In this document: positions 25,279 to 34,872 of the stretch, one piece after another
Position numbering within the stretch: the stretch's first letter is position 1
Layout: each line of letters opens with the position of its first letter
Origin: Lachnospiraceae bacterium Marseille-Q4251
Lineage (GTDB): Bacteria; Bacillota; Clostridia; Lachnospirales; Lachnospiraceae
DNA: 64,000 bases
Reading direction: 5' to 3'
Assembly (NCBI GenBank): GCA_018223435.1
Contig: JAGTTO010000001.1
Location: 806,001-870,000 of the forward strand
Translations under genes and position numbers: made by a program
Notes under the pieces: generated by a model
What the model was told of the DNA's origin: nothing
Database searches by the model: none
What the model saw: the letters and a program-made list of their open reading frames with translations, nothing else

Positions 25279-27939
25279 ATGGATCGACACAGACAGACGC
25301 CTTGGCACGCACGGAAACTTACGGAGGTCTATGAAACTTTACATACCTCCGAGGAAGGATTAGGTGACGCCGAGGCTGCCGAAAGGCTGAAAAAATATGG
25401 GCGCAATGAACTGCGCTCGAAACCGCCCAAAACCATTCTACAAATGCTGAAAGCGCAGATCATTGACCCGATGGTACTTATCCTCATCGGCGCGGCAGCT
25501 TTTTCCGCAATTTTACAGGAGTGGACAGAGGCGGCGGTAATCTTTATTATTGTAATCGTCAACGCCGTCATCGGTATTGTGCAGGAAAAGAAAGCACAGT
25601 CCTCTCTGGAAGCTCTGCGCAATATGAGTGCCCCAACGGCTCGGGTTTTGCGCCAGGGGGAGGAGAGCGTTATACCCGCCAGCGAGTTGGTAGTGGGTGA
25701 CATTGTGATGCTTGGCGATGGAGATATGGTTCCGGCGGACTTACGCCTGATAGATTCCGCCAATTTGAAAGTGCAGGAGGCTTCTTTGACCGGCGAATCC
25801 GTCCCTTCTGAAAAGGAAGCAGAAGATATTCTGCCAGAAGACTGCCCTCTGGGTGACCGCAGTAATATGGCGTACACCTCAGCCATTGTCACATACGGAC
25901 GAGCGAATGGCGTTGTAGTAGCCACCGGCATGGATACCGAGGTAGGCAACATCGCCGGTATGCTGGACAATCAGGACGATACGGATACGCCCTTAAAGCG
26001 AAAGCTGAACGCAGTTGGTAAGACACTGACCATTGTTGGACTAATCGTCTGTGCCCTGATCTTTGCCATCGGCGCTTTCTATCAGCGCCCGCTGATTCCG
26101 CAGTTCTTGGTTGCAATTTCGCTTGCAATTTCTATTATCCCCGAAGGACTGCCTGCCACAGCCACGATTGTGATGGCGCTGGGCGTGCAGCGTATGGCTA
26201 AGAAAAATGCACTGATTCGTAAATTGCCCGCAGTGGAAACCCTGGGCAGCGCCACCGTTATTTGTTCCGATAAAACCGGTACTCTTACACTCAACAAGAT
26301 GACGGTAACACACATTGCGGTCAACGGAGATTTTGAAAACGGTACGACTACCCCGGTTGAAAATGCTGCCAAACAGCATCCTGCGGTCTATAAGGAATTG
26401 GTTTATGCAGCGGCTCTCTGCAATGACGCCAGTCTTGACCCGGATAGAAAGGGAGAAATCATCGGAGACCCCACAGAGGGCGCGTTGATCTATCTGGCAC
26501 AAGCGTTTGGAATTGACCATGAAGCCTTGGAGGATGAATATCCCCGCTTTTTTGAGCAGCCTTTTGATTCCGAGCGTAAGAGGATGACCACTGTTCACCG
26601 CATCAATGAAAAGTGGATTTCTTATACCAAGGGTGCGGTGGATGAAATGCTGCCCCTGTGTACTCACATTCTGACTTCGGAAGGTGTGCGGCCTATCACG
26701 GAGGCTGACAAAGAAAACATTACAAAACTTTGCCTTTCCATGTCGGAGGGTGCCTTGCGTGTGCTTGGCTTTGCCATGCGCACCCTCACGGAGCTGCCTA
26801 CAGATGATGATGAGAATGTAGAATTTGACATGACTTTTGTGGGTGTGACCGGAATGATTGACCCGCCCCGAAAGGAAGTAGCCGATTCCGTGCGTACCTG
26901 CCGTCAGGCGGGCATCCGAACGATTATGATCACCGGCGACCATAAGGTGACAGCCCTTGCCATTGCGAAAGAGCTGGATATTTACCGAGAAGGCAACACC
27001 GTCATATCCGGTGAGGAACTGGATACGATGACGGATGACGAATTGGACGATGCGGTAAAAACAACAACCGTTTTCGCCCGTGTATCCCCTGCGGATAAAT
27101 TACGCATCATCCAGAGTTTGAAACGCACCGGTGAAGTAGCGGCTATGACGGGTGACGGTGTCAATGACTCCCCCGCCCTGAAAGCAGCGGACATCGGTGT
27201 TGCGATGGGTATCACCGGTACGGATGTGGCCAAGGATGCCGCCGATATGATCTTGCTGGATGACAGCTTTACCACCATTGCTTATGCCATCAAGGAAGGC
27301 CGTCGTGTCTACCGCAATATCCAGAAGGTAATCCAGTTCCTTTTGGTTGGTAATATCGCAGAAATTCTAACCTTGTTTGTTGCAACCCTGTTTAACTGGG
27401 ATGCACCCCTTCTGGCCGTTCACATTTTGTGGGTAAACCTTGCCACGGCTACCTTGCCTGCCCTGGCACTGGGTGTTGATCCGGCCAGCAAGAACATTAT
27501 GAAGCATAAGCCAGTAAAATCGGGCACTCTGTTTGAAAAAGATCTGGTACGCCGGGTTATTACGCAGGGTATCTTTGTAGCGGCCATGACCACTTGCGCT
27601 TACTGGATCGGCGCAAGCATGGACGGCCATGTAACCGGTCAGACAATGGCGTTCTGTGTGCTGGCCTTCTCGCAGATGCTTCGCGCTTTTAATCAGCGCT
27701 CCAATACGGAGCCCATCTGGGTGCGGGCAGAGGGAATCAATCCCTGGCTGATACTTTCTTTTGTTGCATCTGCAATCTTGATGGCGTGTATTCTGTTTAT
27801 CCCCGCACTGCAAAGCGCGTTCCAGTTGACCCTGTTGAATGGAACACAATGGCTGGTTGTCATTGGGTTGTCCTTGATGTCGATTCTTCAAGTGGAAATC
27901 ACAAAATATGTGAAACGAATTTATACAAAGGCTCGTTAA
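25279..27939 (+). CDS. P-type (P2-type) cation-transporting ATPase
   Basis: 886 residues, ten predicted membrane helices. Actuator TGES (171-174), M4 motif IPEGLP (about 287-292), phosphorylation site DKTGTLT (Asp331), hinge [12 protein letters not shown]. This is the Ca2+-ATPase-like P2 layout. M5 keeps N and E (GNIAEIL), but M6 reads [15 protein letters not shown] where SERCA has N-x-x-T-D; the Asp ligand is Ala. The transported ion (Ca2+, Mg2+ or Mn2+) is therefore uncertain. It is likely controlled by the leader peptide and terminator upstream. A 15-bp palindrome GATCCAT-T-ATGGATC covers the start codon. Convergent with the recombinase gene. Confidence 0.9.
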   Translation: MDRHRQTPWHARKLTEVYETLHTSEEGLGDAEAAERLKKYGRNELRSKPPKTILQMLKAQIIDPMVLILIGAAAFSAILQEWTEAAVIFIIVIVNAVIGIVQEKKAQSSLEALRNMSAPTARVLRQGEESVIPASELVVGDIVMLGDGDMVPADLRLIDSANLKVQEASLTGESVPSEKEAEDILPEDCPLGDRSNMAYTSAIVTYGRANGVVVATGMDTEVGNIAGMLDNQDDTDTPLKRKLNAVGKTLTIVGLIVCALIFAIGAFYQRPLIPQFLVAISLAISIIPEGLPATATIVMALGVQRMAKKNALIRKLPAVETLGSATVICSDKTGTLTLNKMTVTHIAVNGDFENGTTTPVENAAKQHPAVYKELVYAAALCNDASLDPDRKGEIIGDPTEGALIYLAQAFGIDHEALEDEYPRFFEQPFDSERKRMTTVHRINEKWISYTKGAVDEMLPLCTHILTSEGVRPITEADKENITKLCLSMSEGALRVLGFAMRTLTELPTDDDENVEFDMTFVGVTGMIDPPRKEVADSVRTCRQAGIRTIMITGDHKVTALAIAKELDIYREGNTVISGEELDTMTDDELDDAVKTTTVFARVSPADKLRIIQSLKRTGEVAAMTGDGVNDSPALKAADIGVAMGITGTDVAKDAADMILLDDSFTTIAYAIKEGRRVYRNIQKVIQFLLVGNIAEILTLFVATLFNWDAPLLAVHILWVNLATATLPALALGVDPASKNIMKHKPVKSGTLFEKDLVRRVITQGIFVAAMTTCAYWIGASMDGHVTGQTMAFCVLAFSQMLRAFNQRSNTEPIWVRAEGINPWLILSFVASAILMACILFIPALQSAFQLTLLNGTQWLVVIGLSLMSILQVEITKYVKRIYTKAR

Positions 27940-27989
27940 AATATTCAGCAGTAAAATAACCAGCGTTGATTGTTTTTCCTGCTTTTGCA

Positions 27990-28028
27990 AAACAAAAGCC
28001 CTCCCCGTCATGGGGAGGGCTTCTCTGT
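27990..28028. terminator. Bidirectional terminator between ATPase and recombinase
   Basis: GC-rich perfect stem AAGCCCTCCCC/GGGGAGGGCTT with loop GTCAT; A-rich on one side and TCTCTGTCTT on the other. Serves the convergent ATPase and recombinase genes. Confidence 0.8.
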
Positions 28029-28030
28029 CT

Positions 28031-29683
28031 TTATGCTGCAATCTCTGGGATTTCCCCGACAAAGTTATACACGATCCTGACTTCCTGCACCTTCTGGCCG
28101 TCCACCTTCTTGACCTCGCCGATCAGGATTTTACTGATAAGCCGGTTCAGCACTGCCTCATCCAGTTCCTCGATGGTGGCATAGCGCCGGATTTCCTTGA
28201 TGAAGGTGCGGACTTCACTCTCCTGGGTATCCGCCCGGCTCTGCATCATTGCCAGGTCATGCAGGCGCTTCTGGTTGGATTCCTGCTCTTGTTCCAGCGC
28301 CGCCGTCAGCTTCACAAACCGCTGCTCGGTCAGGATGCCTTTTGCCTTATCGGTATACAGGCTCAGAAACATCCCGTCAATTTCCTGATTCCGGGCTTCC
28401 AGCCGCTGGCGTTCTTTCTCCGTCTGAGAAGCGTCCACCAGATACCGGCGCTCCATCCGGCTGCTGAGCCGCTGGTAGAACGCATCGGCGTCCTTCATGG
28501 CCTGCTCCGCCAATTCCTGTATATCCTTCAGCACCAGATTGTACAAATCCCTTGCCTCAATCTTGTGGCTGGTACAGGCGTTCTTGCCCAGCCGGTTGTA
28601 GGTCTGGCAGATATAGTATGCCTTGTCAATCGGCTCCCGCATCTCGCCGGTGAAGCGGTTCTTTCCGGTTCTGCCGACCTTTTCATACCGCACCTGCATG
28701 GACTTCCCGCAGGTGGCGCAGTAGACAAGCCCGTGGAACAGGTTATAGAAGGGGCAGGCATTGCCTTTCATAATGGTTGGCCTGCGGTCAATGATGTCCT
28801 GCACCTGTTCCCATTCCTCCGGCGTCACAATCGCCTCATGGCAGCCCTCAATGACTTCCCAATCTTCACGGGGGATAATGTCATAAGTGTTAGAGCGGAT
28901 GCCTTTCTGGTGTGTCCGGCAGACAAGATGTGCGCCCTTATAAAAGGGATTTCTCAGGATATGGCTGATCCTTGCGCTCCCCCACGAATAGTAGTTCACA
29001 TCACATTCTGTGTTGCTTTTTACTCTGGTGATTGGGACTTTATCATCCATGAGCTGCTTTGCGATCCGCATACAGCCCCAGCCGTCCAGTGCCATATCAT
29101 AGATTTTTCGGATCACCGGCGCTGTCTCCGGGTCAAGGATCAGATGTCCTTTGTCCTCCGGGTCGCGCATCAGGCCAAGAGGCGGCTGCCCGCCGCAGAA
29201 CTTTCCCTGCCGGGAACGGGTCATGCGTCCCGCCAGCACCTTTTTGGAAATATCCCGGCTGTACATATCGTTCAGGATATTCTTAAAGGGCGTGATGTCC
29301 ATTTCCTGACGGGTCAGGCTGTCCACACCGTCCGTGACGGCGATATAGCGCACATTGTGTTTGGGGAAAAAGATTTCGATATAGCTTCCAGCTTCGATAT
29401 AATTCCTGCCGAGCCTCGATAGGTCTTTCGTGATGACGCAGCCGATTTTCCCCGCCTCAATGTCAGCGATCATGCGCTGGAACGAGGGACGATTGAAATT
29501 GCGGCCCGTATAGCCGTCATCCACATAATACTCATACTGGAACATCCCATGCTTTTCTGCGAAGTCCCGGAGCATGAGTTTCTGGTTGCTGATGCTCATA
29601 CTCTCATTGTCGCCGCCGTCATCCAGAGAGATACGGCAGTAGAGAGCGGTGATTTTCTCATAGACTTGTTTTTTCCTGCTCAT
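28031..29683 (-). CDS. Large serine recombinase of element B (TnpX-like)
   Basis: 550 residues, RBS GGAGAA. N-terminal resolvase domain with the nucleophile Ser19 in LYCRISLDD, 'DDGYTGRNFNRPSFQRMI', 'VITKDLSRLGRNYIEAG'; recombinase domain; zinc ribbon 'LVYCATCGKSMQVRYEK' and coiled coil; C-terminal domain. It should insert and excise an element at a GG dinucleotide. In element B it is not at the edge: the ATPase lies between it and the left end, and the right end is about 6.9 kb away, so cargo may have been added later. Confidence 0.93.
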   Translation of the reverse strand: MSRKKQVYEKITALYCRISLDDGGDNESMSISNQKLMLRDFAEKHGMFQYEYYVDDGYTGRNFNRPSFQRMIADIEAGKIGCVITKDLSRLGRNYIEAGSYIEIFFPKHNVRYIAVTDGVDSLTRQEMDITPFKNILNDMYSRDISKKVLAGRMTRSRQGKFCGGQPPLGLMRDPEDKGHLILDPETAPVIRKIYDMALDGWGCMRIAKQLMDDKVPITRVKSNTECDVNYYSWGSARISHILRNPFYKGAHLVCRTHQKGIRSNTYDIIPREDWEVIEGCHEAIVTPEEWEQVQDIIDRRPTIMKGNACPFYNLFHGLVYCATCGKSMQVRYEKVGRTGKNRFTGEMREPIDKAYYICQTYNRLGKNACTSHKIEARDLYNLVLKDIQELAEQAMKDADAFYQRLSSRMERRYLVDASQTEKERQRLEARNQEIDGMFLSLYTDKAKGILTEQRFVKLTAALEQEQESNQKRLHDLAMMQSRADTQESEVRTFIKEIRRYATIEELDEAVLNRLISKILIGEVKKVDGQKVQEVRIVYNFVGEIPEIAA

Positions 29684-29697
29684 AGCGTTCTCCTTCT

Positions 29698-29740
29698 ATG
29701 AACAGGGACACGATACCATTATAGTACCATGTCCCTGTCC
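29698..29740 (-). promoter_or_regulatory. Recombinase promoter within a dyad
   Basis: CAGGGACA/TGTCCCTG form a hairpin around TAC-TATAAT (minus strand, -10 at 29718-29723), so the promoter is in the loop. The 17-base half ATGAACAGGGACACGAT recurs in inverse orientation at 36543-36559, near the right end of element B. This fits an operator or recombinase-bound site. Confidence 0.55.
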
Positions 29741-29755
29741 CTGAATCAACCGTTT

Positions 29756-29923
29756 TTACGCAGCTTTTTCTGCCATTTCCCGCTGATGACGCCATTCCTC
29801 GAAGTGTTCGCAGGTCTGGCGCTCAATGAGCTGCTCAAAGGCTTCCCGCATGGACTTCTCCCCGGAGAACTCCCGCACCACCACAAAACGGACTTTATTC
29901 TTCTGATTTTTGCTTTTTCCCAT
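29756..29923 (-). CDS. Small conserved protein upstream of recombinase
   Basis: 55 residues, ATG 29923 preceded by GGAGGT. 'GKSKNQKNKVRFVVVREFSGEKSMREAFEQLIERQTCEHFEEW' is basic then helical. It occupies the position held by xis in unit C, so it may be the recombination directionality factor of element B; this is inference from position. It does not resemble the TnpW-family protein at 37710-37904. Confidence 0.6.
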   Translation of the reverse strand: MGKSKNQKNKVRFVVVREFSGEKSMREAFEQLIERQTCEHFEEWRHQREMAEKAA

Positions 29924-29954
29924 AGGCTACCTCCATAGAGAGACAGGCCGGACG

Positions 29955-30180
29955 GCAGCACCGGCAACGAAGTCCGGCAACGAACCTCTGAAAACCTGTA
30001 AACTACCGTCTGGCCTGTAAATCTTACTTTGTGAATTTTCTTGAAAAATCTCGTTGCTTTCGTTGCCGGAGATAAAGATAATGATTAAAATATCCCTTAT
30101 TTACTGGTTTTTCCCGCATCCAGACAGGGAAATCCCCGGCAACGAACCCGGCAACCAAGCGGCAACCATCCCGGCAACTG
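29955..30180. other. Iteron cluster, candidate replication origin of element B
   Basis: GCAAC boxes start at 29964 and 29977, then at 30139, 30151, 30162 and 30174, spacing 13 and 12-11-12, exactly as in unit C. Between them are two inverse boxes (CGTTGC at about 30054-30069) and an AT-rich stretch (30070-30110). Sequence outside the boxes is poorly conserved, so the repeats themselves are under selection. Confidence 0.55.
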
Positions 30181-30190
30181 ACCGCCATTT

Positions 30191-31597
30191 TCAGGCGATC
30201 CACTCCTTCGGAAGTTCCAACTGGAGGCATTCTTCCTCGCTCAGTTCCACAAATCCATCTTCGTTGCCGGGCAGTTCGTTGCCGGAAACGTCCCGTTCCC
30301 AGCCCTTCTGCCTGCCATATCCGGCAAACATCCTCGGATTGGAGAACGGCTTCCAGCCCGTCACCACCGTGTTCATGATTTCGTTGATATTGTGAAGCTG
30401 CCACCGCTTCGGCTCGTCATAGGTGTGGCCCAGCGCCTCCTTGAAAAGCTGTTTGGAGCAGACCATGCTGCCGGTGTAGTGTTCCAGAAAGCCCTGTATC
30501 TGCCCGGCCTCCGTGTCCTCCGGCATGAAATCCTTCTGCACCTCCACAAGCTGCCGCTGGATGGACTTGTTGAATTTCATGGAATAGTGGCCGCTGCGGT
30601 AAATCGTCATGGCCTCCGCCCAGACCTGCAACAGGTAGGCTCTGGAAGCATCCTCGTCCTCCAAAATGTGAACCTCCGCATTCTCCGGGTAAATCATGAT
30701 GGGAAGGAAACGCCGGTTCCCGGCCCGGTCAAGGGGCAGGAAGTCCAGCGTGTTGGAAGAACCGCCGAACACACACTGCCGCAGCCGGTCTTTGGGCTGG
30801 GCCTCATAGGGTGTGCGGTAAGTTTCCTTCTGGCGGCTGATGAACGAGCGGATTTCCTCAATGCTTTTGGCGCTGCTGGTCGCCAGCATCTCTGACATCT
30901 CGATGATCCAGTGGCCTTGCAGCTTCAAAAACACCCGGTCATCATCCAGCTTTTTCAGGTCGTCACTGAACCACTCGTCCCGGATCGCCAGCAGGCGGAA
31001 GAAGCTGGACTTGCCAGCCCCCTGTCCACCCACCAGACAAAGCATTTCCTCATATTTGGAGCCGGGAGAAAACACCCGCCGGATCGCGCCCAGCAGGAAG
31101 TGCTTTAACATTTCCTCCACATAGTCGCTGACCTCCGCACCTAAGAAGTGATGGAGACAGGAGCGGATGCGGGGCGTCTCGTCCCACACAAGGCCGTTTA
31201 ATACATCCTGTATGGGATGGTAGCAGTTCTCATTCGCCACAATGGACAGGGCCGCCGTCATTTTCTTCTCGCTGGTCAGGCCGTAGTTCTGCTCAAAATA
31301 GAGAAGCAGATACTTCACATCCGTATCCGTCAAGGCGCTGGTGTTCCTGCGCCAGCCCAAATCCCGCACGATGTCCACCCGGTCAGTCAGGAGGTTCAGC
31401 CGGATTGCCCCACGCAGCAGCGGGTCATGGCAGAACACTGTCCGGCAGTTGCCGATGGTATTGGCAGGCTGGCCCTTCTCCGTGACGGAGAGGCTTTCCC
31501 TAACCTCGTCAACGCTCTGCTCCGGCGCTAAGGCTTCGGCTGCGCTCATGGCGGCCTGCCGGGTGGCTGGCGGTAAACTCTGATATTCGCTGCTCAA
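30191..31597 (-). CDS. VirE-like replication protein (intact, element B)
   Basis: 468 residues beginning at TTG 31597 (GAGGTGAGGA upstream); the unit C homologue also starts with TTG. Walker A CLVGGQGAGKSSFFRL near residue 190, then 'DEWFSDDLKKLDDDRVFLKLQGHWIIEMSEML' and 'RQCVFGGSSNTLDFLPLDRAGNRRFLPI', the VirE-type (PF05272) P-loop domain typical of plasmid/phage primase-helicases. It overlaps the CHC2 primase gene and is followed by the iteron cluster. It shows the uninterrupted form of the gene that is broken in unit C. Confidence 0.88.
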   Translation of the reverse strand: MSSEYQSLPPATRQAAMSAAEALAPEQSVDEVRESLSVTEKGQPANTIGNCRTVFCHDPLLRGAIRLNLLTDRVDIVRDLGWRRNTSALTDTDVKYLLLYFEQNYGLTSEKKMTAALSIVANENCYHPIQDVLNGLVWDETPRIRSCLHHFLGAEVSDYVEEMLKHFLLGAIRRVFSPGSKYEEMLCLVGGQGAGKSSFFRLLAIRDEWFSDDLKKLDDDRVFLKLQGHWIIEMSEMLATSSAKSIEEIRSFISRQKETYRTPYEAQPKDRLRQCVFGGSSNTLDFLPLDRAGNRRFLPIMIYPENAEVHILEDEDASRAYLLQVWAEAMTIYRSGHYSMKFNKSIQRQLVEVQKDFMPEDTEAGQIQGFLEHYTGSMVCSKQLFKEALGHTYDEPKRWQLHNINEIMNTVVTGWKPFSNPRMFAGYGRQKGWERDVSGNELPGNEDGFVELSEEECLQLELPKEWIA

Positions 31598-32162
31598 TCT
31601 TCCTCACCTCTTTTCCGTATTCAGCGACCACGCAGGCCCGTTCCTCCATGCTGCCGGACAGCAGAATATCCAGCAGATACTCCGTGTATGGTTTCTTTTG
31701 CAGGGCCTCCACAAACAGCGGGTTCCATGTTTCCTCCGGCGTCTGCGGGGCATATTCCTTCTCCCAGCGTTCCAGCAGATGCAGGTAATCGCACAGCACC
31801 CGGAAACATTTCTGCTCCGCCTGCCGGTAGCGCAGTTCCTCGCTGATTTTTCGCTTGACCGGCCTCCTGCGGGGCGGGTCATGGCCTTTGGCGTCAAAGC
31901 TGACCGAGAAATCCTCCGCCAGCTTCAAGGCCGCCTCTTTTTTGTTCAGCCCGAACAGACGGGCGGTAAAATCAATCACATCTCCGTCCGCCTGACAGCC
32001 AAAACAGTGGAACCGGCGGTCAACCTTCATGCTGGGATGTTTGTCATCATGGAAGGGACAGCAGGCCATCCCGTTCCTTCCGACCTGCACCCCGTAAGAT
32101 TCCGCAGCCTGCCTTGTAGGGACAGCCTGCTTTACCGCTTCAAACACATTCGATTTTCTCAC
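31509..32162 (-). CDS. CHC2 zinc-finger primase-like protein (element B)
   Basis: 217 residues from GTG 32162, or 212 from GTG 32147, which is better spaced from GGAGGTGAG. Zinc finger 'CCPFHDDKHPSMKVDRRFHCFGCQADGD' in two halves near residues 35-62. Same architecture as 15179-15823 and the same overlap with the VirE gene. No TOPRIM domain, so it is probably a primase accessory that binds template. Confidence 0.85.
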   Translation of the reverse strand: MRKSNVFEAVKQAVPTRQAAESYGVQVGRNGMACCPFHDDKHPSMKVDRRFHCFGCQADGDVIDFTARLFGLNKKEAALKLAEDFSVSFDAKGHDPPRRRPVKRKISEELRYRQAEQKCFRVLCDYLHLLERWEKEYAPQTPEETWNPLFVEALQKKPYTEYLLDILLSGSMEERACVVAEYGKEVRKIEQRISEFTASHPAGRHERSRSLSAGAER

Positions 32163-32210
32163 CTCCAGACAGAGAAAAAGGCATCCGGTTTCCGCAGAAA
32201 ATCAGATGCC

Positions 32211-33455
32211 TTACAACTCCATATCCTGTTTCTTTGTAGGGGCAATCCGCCCCTCCCGTTCCCAACGCTCCCGGTTATCCCGGTCAGCGTTGATCTTTGC
32301 CTTTGCCAGCATATCCATAATGGATTCTTTGGCTTTCTTCTTGACCTGCTCCTTCCCGGCCTGCTTGACCTCCGGCTGCATCAGCGTCCGCTGGATTTTT
32401 GCCAGAGCGTGCTGCATGGCGTTTTTGATTTTGGTAATGACCCCATCCAGACGCTCAGCGGCATACTCACGTTCCTTTTTCGGGGCTTTCCGTTCCGGCG
32501 AAAGCACCCATTTTTTCGATTCTTCCACCAGACGAATATCTTCCTTGTGTGTCTCCTGCCGGACGGTATCGGTCACGACCTCCACCGCCTTGTCATAGGC
32601 CGCATCGGAAACATCATCTAACAACGTCTCCACGTCCTCGATTTTGAGCGTCAGTTCTTCCAGCTTCTGCTCCTGCGCCGCAAGCTGCTCCTTCTGCTTC
32701 ATCAGGATATAATCCTGTTTTTCCAGATAATCCCGCCCGCCGTAGGACGGCTCCTGATCCAGATGCAGCCCATGCCGTCTGGCGATGTCAAACAGAATCG
32801 TCCGGCAAACCGCATCAAAGGTCTGCTTGCGGTTGTTGTTCCGGCCTTTGGGCTTCTCAGGGTTTGGGAGAGGGATGCCCAGTTCTTCCAGCGCCTTTTC
32901 CTGCTGGGGACACAGTTCCCCGTAGCGGTTCTCACAGTCAAAGACGTGCCGCTCATGGATGTGGGGCGTCCCCTCGTCCAGATGGAGCGCCCAGTCTAAG
33001 ATGTGGATATGGGAACCGAAGCGGCGCTCAAATTCCTCATAAAACTCATTGACGATGGAAAAAAGCGTGTCCGGCGGGACGGATTCTCCTATCGTGCCAA
33101 TCTGGTAGATGCTTTCCTCCGGGCAGGTTTTGTTGTTTTTCAGCAAGTCCTCCACGGTGCGGTTGCGCTCCGTGTGCCGGGTTTTCTCATTCCGGGCGTT
33201 TTGGGCCTCCACATGGCCGCCATAATGCTCGTAGTAGTACATCCGCTCGATTTCCTCAAAGCTGAAATCCGGCTGCTCCGGGTTCTCCCGGAACTCATGG
33301 GTGGTAAAGCCCCGGTAGCAGTCCCAGTAGACATTTTTCCTTGCCCGTTCTGCGTCAATGTGTTCGCTGTTCTCCACATCGAACCGGCGGTCATTGTGGC
33401 GGGGATTGTAGGTGCCATGCCTGCCGGAGCGCCCATTGTGTCGTGTCAGTTTCAA
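32211..33455 (-). CDS. mob: MOBV-type (Mob/Pre) relaxase of element B
   Basis: 414 residues starting at TTG 33455 with AGGAGG 8 bases upstream. The relaxase signature is 'LDWALHLDEGTPHIHERHVFD' (split: HLDEGTPHIH, near residue 160-170), typical of Mob_Pre enzymes of pMV158 type; the N terminus 'SGRHGTYNPRHNDRRFDVENSEHI' matches the family. The C-terminal half is coiled coil. Thus element B uses a relaxase class different from the MOBQ enzymes in A and C although the rest of its chassis resembles C. Confidence 0.9.
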   Translation of the reverse strand: MKLTRHNGRSGRHGTYNPRHNDRRFDVENSEHIDAERARKNVYWDCYRGFTTHEFRENPEQPDFSFEEIERMYYYEHYGGHVEAQNARNEKTRHTERNRTVEDLLKNNKTCPEESIYQIGTIGESVPPDTLFSIVNEFYEEFERRFGSHIHILDWALHLDEGTPHIHERHVFDCENRYGELCPQQEKALEELGIPLPNPEKPKGRNNNRKQTFDAVCRTILFDIARRHGLHLDQEPSYGGRDYLEKQDYILMKQKEQLAAQEQKLEELTLKIEDVETLLDDVSDAAYDKAVEVVTDTVRQETHKEDIRLVEESKKWVLSPERKAPKKEREYAAERLDGVITKIKNAMQHALAKIQRTLMQPEVKQAGKEQVKKKAKESIMDMLAKAKINADRDNRERWEREGRIAPTKKQDMEL

Positions 33456-33927
33456 ACAGATTTCCTCCTTCCTGCGAAGATGCTGCGGGGCCGGGGAAGG
33501 GGCGGCGAAGCCGCAAATCCTGCGAATTTTGCGTCAGGTAATACCCAATACGAGTTGACGCAGGCATCAACTCTCCCTGGGCAAGGCGTTTCACCCTTGA
33601 CCCGATGGGGCGGCTGCCCTCAACCCGCCAAGGCACTTCGTCCTTGACCCGATAATGGCTGCCGCCCTTAACCTGCCAATGGGCGTTGCCCCTTGACCCC
33701 AGCAGTGCGCTGCCGCCCCTGCACCCCGGCACAAAGGGCTGGCTGCCCTCTGTACTCCCGCAAGCGAAGCTGGCTTCCACCGCAGAAGCGGTGTTTGCCA
33801 GTTTCACCGGCTCCGTATCCGCACATTTGCGCCCATAGGCGGGGAATGGATACGGAATACGCCTGCGGCGATTGCCGGTCAAAACAGCGGGTGCAGACCC
33901 GTCATTTTTTCCGTAAACGCCCCGATT
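33456..33927. repeat. GC-rich repeat region upstream of MOBV relaxase, possible oriT
   Basis: 470 bases without a convincing gene. It contains about seven degenerate units of 25-35 bases built on CCTTGACCC-GAT and GGCTGCCGCCC (33590-33760). Such repeats ahead of a relaxase suggest an origin of transfer or relaxosome binding region. A 163-codon open frame runs through on the minus strand but looks like a by-product of the repeats. Confidence 0.45.
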
Positions 33928-34233
33928 TCAGGCGATTTTTTCTTCCGCCCCTACCACCTGAAAGCCATGCTCTTTTGCGTAGGCGCTGGCGGCGGCTTTC
34001 CGTTCCTCGCTGTACGGCGGCACCAGCCGGATCGACAGCCGGGACTTATCCAGCACATAGGTCACGCTGCCCTCCGGCGTGCTGCGCTCCAACCGGCACA
34101 GCAGCGGGTACTTCCGGCTGAAATCAGCCAGCCTGCGCTTCAAGCTGGCGTTGAAGGTGTAGATGCTGGCAAGGTTCTCCGCCTCGTTCCAGTTGATGAT
34201 GGTTTCTTTCTCATACTTAGACAGCTTCCTCAT
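33928..34233 (-). CDS. Conserved small protein of mobilizable element
   Basis: 101 residues from ATG 34233 (GAGGAGG). 'KLSKYEKETIINWNEAENLASIYTFNASLKRRLADFSRKYP' then 'YVLDKSRLSIRLVPPYSEERKAAASAYAKEHG'. The motif E-T-I-I-N-W-N-E-A-E is typical of small cytosolic proteins in these units whose role is unknown. It overlaps the upstream gene by 17 bases. Confidence 0.6.
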   Translation of the reverse strand: MRKLSKYEKETIINWNEAENLASIYTFNASLKRRLADFSRKYPLLCRLERSTPEGSVTYVLDKSRLSIRLVPPYSEERKAAASAYAKEHGFQVVGAEEKIA

Positions 34234-34510
34234 ACAGATCCTCCTCATAATCAGTGTAAGATTTCAGCACACGCAGGCTGCGCTTGAGACGGCGGTACTC
34301 GTCCATCTCCATCCGCAGATGGTGGTAAAAATCCTCGTACCAGCTTTCATCCACCTCTGTCTCCACTTTCCGGGCCAGCCCCAGCATCCGGCGTTTGGCC
34401 TCCGGGTCAACCGTCAGGGCCGTCAGCCATTTCAGCCGTGTCACCGTATTGTGGTGGCTGGGACAGCCGTAAGCGTAGAGAATCTTCTTTTCTTTCATAC
34501 TCAGTGTCAT
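34217..34510 (-). CDS. Conserved small helical protein of mobilizable element
   Basis: 97 residues from ATG 34510 (GGAGGA); the frame extends upstream into GC-rich non-coding sequence without a ribosome site. 'MKEKKILYAYGCPSHHNTVTRLKWLTALTVDPEAKRRMLGLARKV' and an acidic C terminus 'DYEEDLYEEAV'. All helical. Function unknown; co-transcribed with 33928-34233. Confidence 0.6.
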   Translation of the reverse strand: MTLSMKEKKILYAYGCPSHHNTVTRLKWLTALTVDPEAKRRMLGLARKVETEVDESWYEDFYHHLRMEMDEYRRLKRSLRVLKSYTDYEEDLYEEAV

Positions 34511-34800
34511 AATGATTTCCTCCATTTCTTTGCTGCGGAGCCATACGCCCCGCATGATAAACTTGTTTCCTGTCCGCCGGTCTGCCTGCAAGCCGCTCCT
34601 GCCCGGAATTTCTCCCGGCGTATCGGCCTCTTTGGTGCGCTCGATTTCTGTCCTGGCGTCACTTCCCCGGAGGCCATACCCCTTGCAGCCGGTCATTCGA
34701 TTTTCAAGGTTCTGTGCCTGTCTGCAAGAACCAGTTTACCGAAAAAAGAGGCCCTTCCCCGTATATCCAAAACGTCGGAAAAACGCTTGAAATCCGCATA
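34511..34800. other. Conserved non-coding block upstream of XRE gene (element B copy)
   Basis: No gene. Shares CGGCGTATCG-CTTTGGT-CGCTCG (34618 on) and GGTCATTCGATT (34690 on) with unit C (20163 on), in the same order and at the same distance from the XRE gene. See the unit C copy. Confidence 0.5.
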
Positions 34801-34829
34801 TTTCCACGCTTATGGAATCGTGCTATAAT
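34801..34829 (+). promoter_or_regulatory. Promoter and operator of XRE gene (element B)
   Basis: TTTCC-ACGCTTAT-GGAA (34801-34817) followed by the extended -10 TGC-TATAAT (34821-34829). Same layout as 20376-20407 in unit C. The dyad spans the -35 position, fitting autorepression. Confidence 0.6.
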
Positions 34830-34872
34830 GGGTGTAATCACTGAAAAACGAGAACGAGAGAGGGGGCTTTGG

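Noticed and set aside
28010..29422. 470-codon plus-strand open frame antisense to the recombinase
   Set aside because: It lies wholly opposite a clear serine recombinase gene and has no family features.
33540..33780. CRISPR-like spaced repeats
   Set aside because: Repeat units are degenerate and of uneven spacing, and no cas gene is in the window.
33391..33882. 163-codon minus-strand open frame upstream of the MOBV relaxase
   Set aside because: No ribosome site, composition set by GC-rich repeats, no domain; the region is better read as non-coding repeats.
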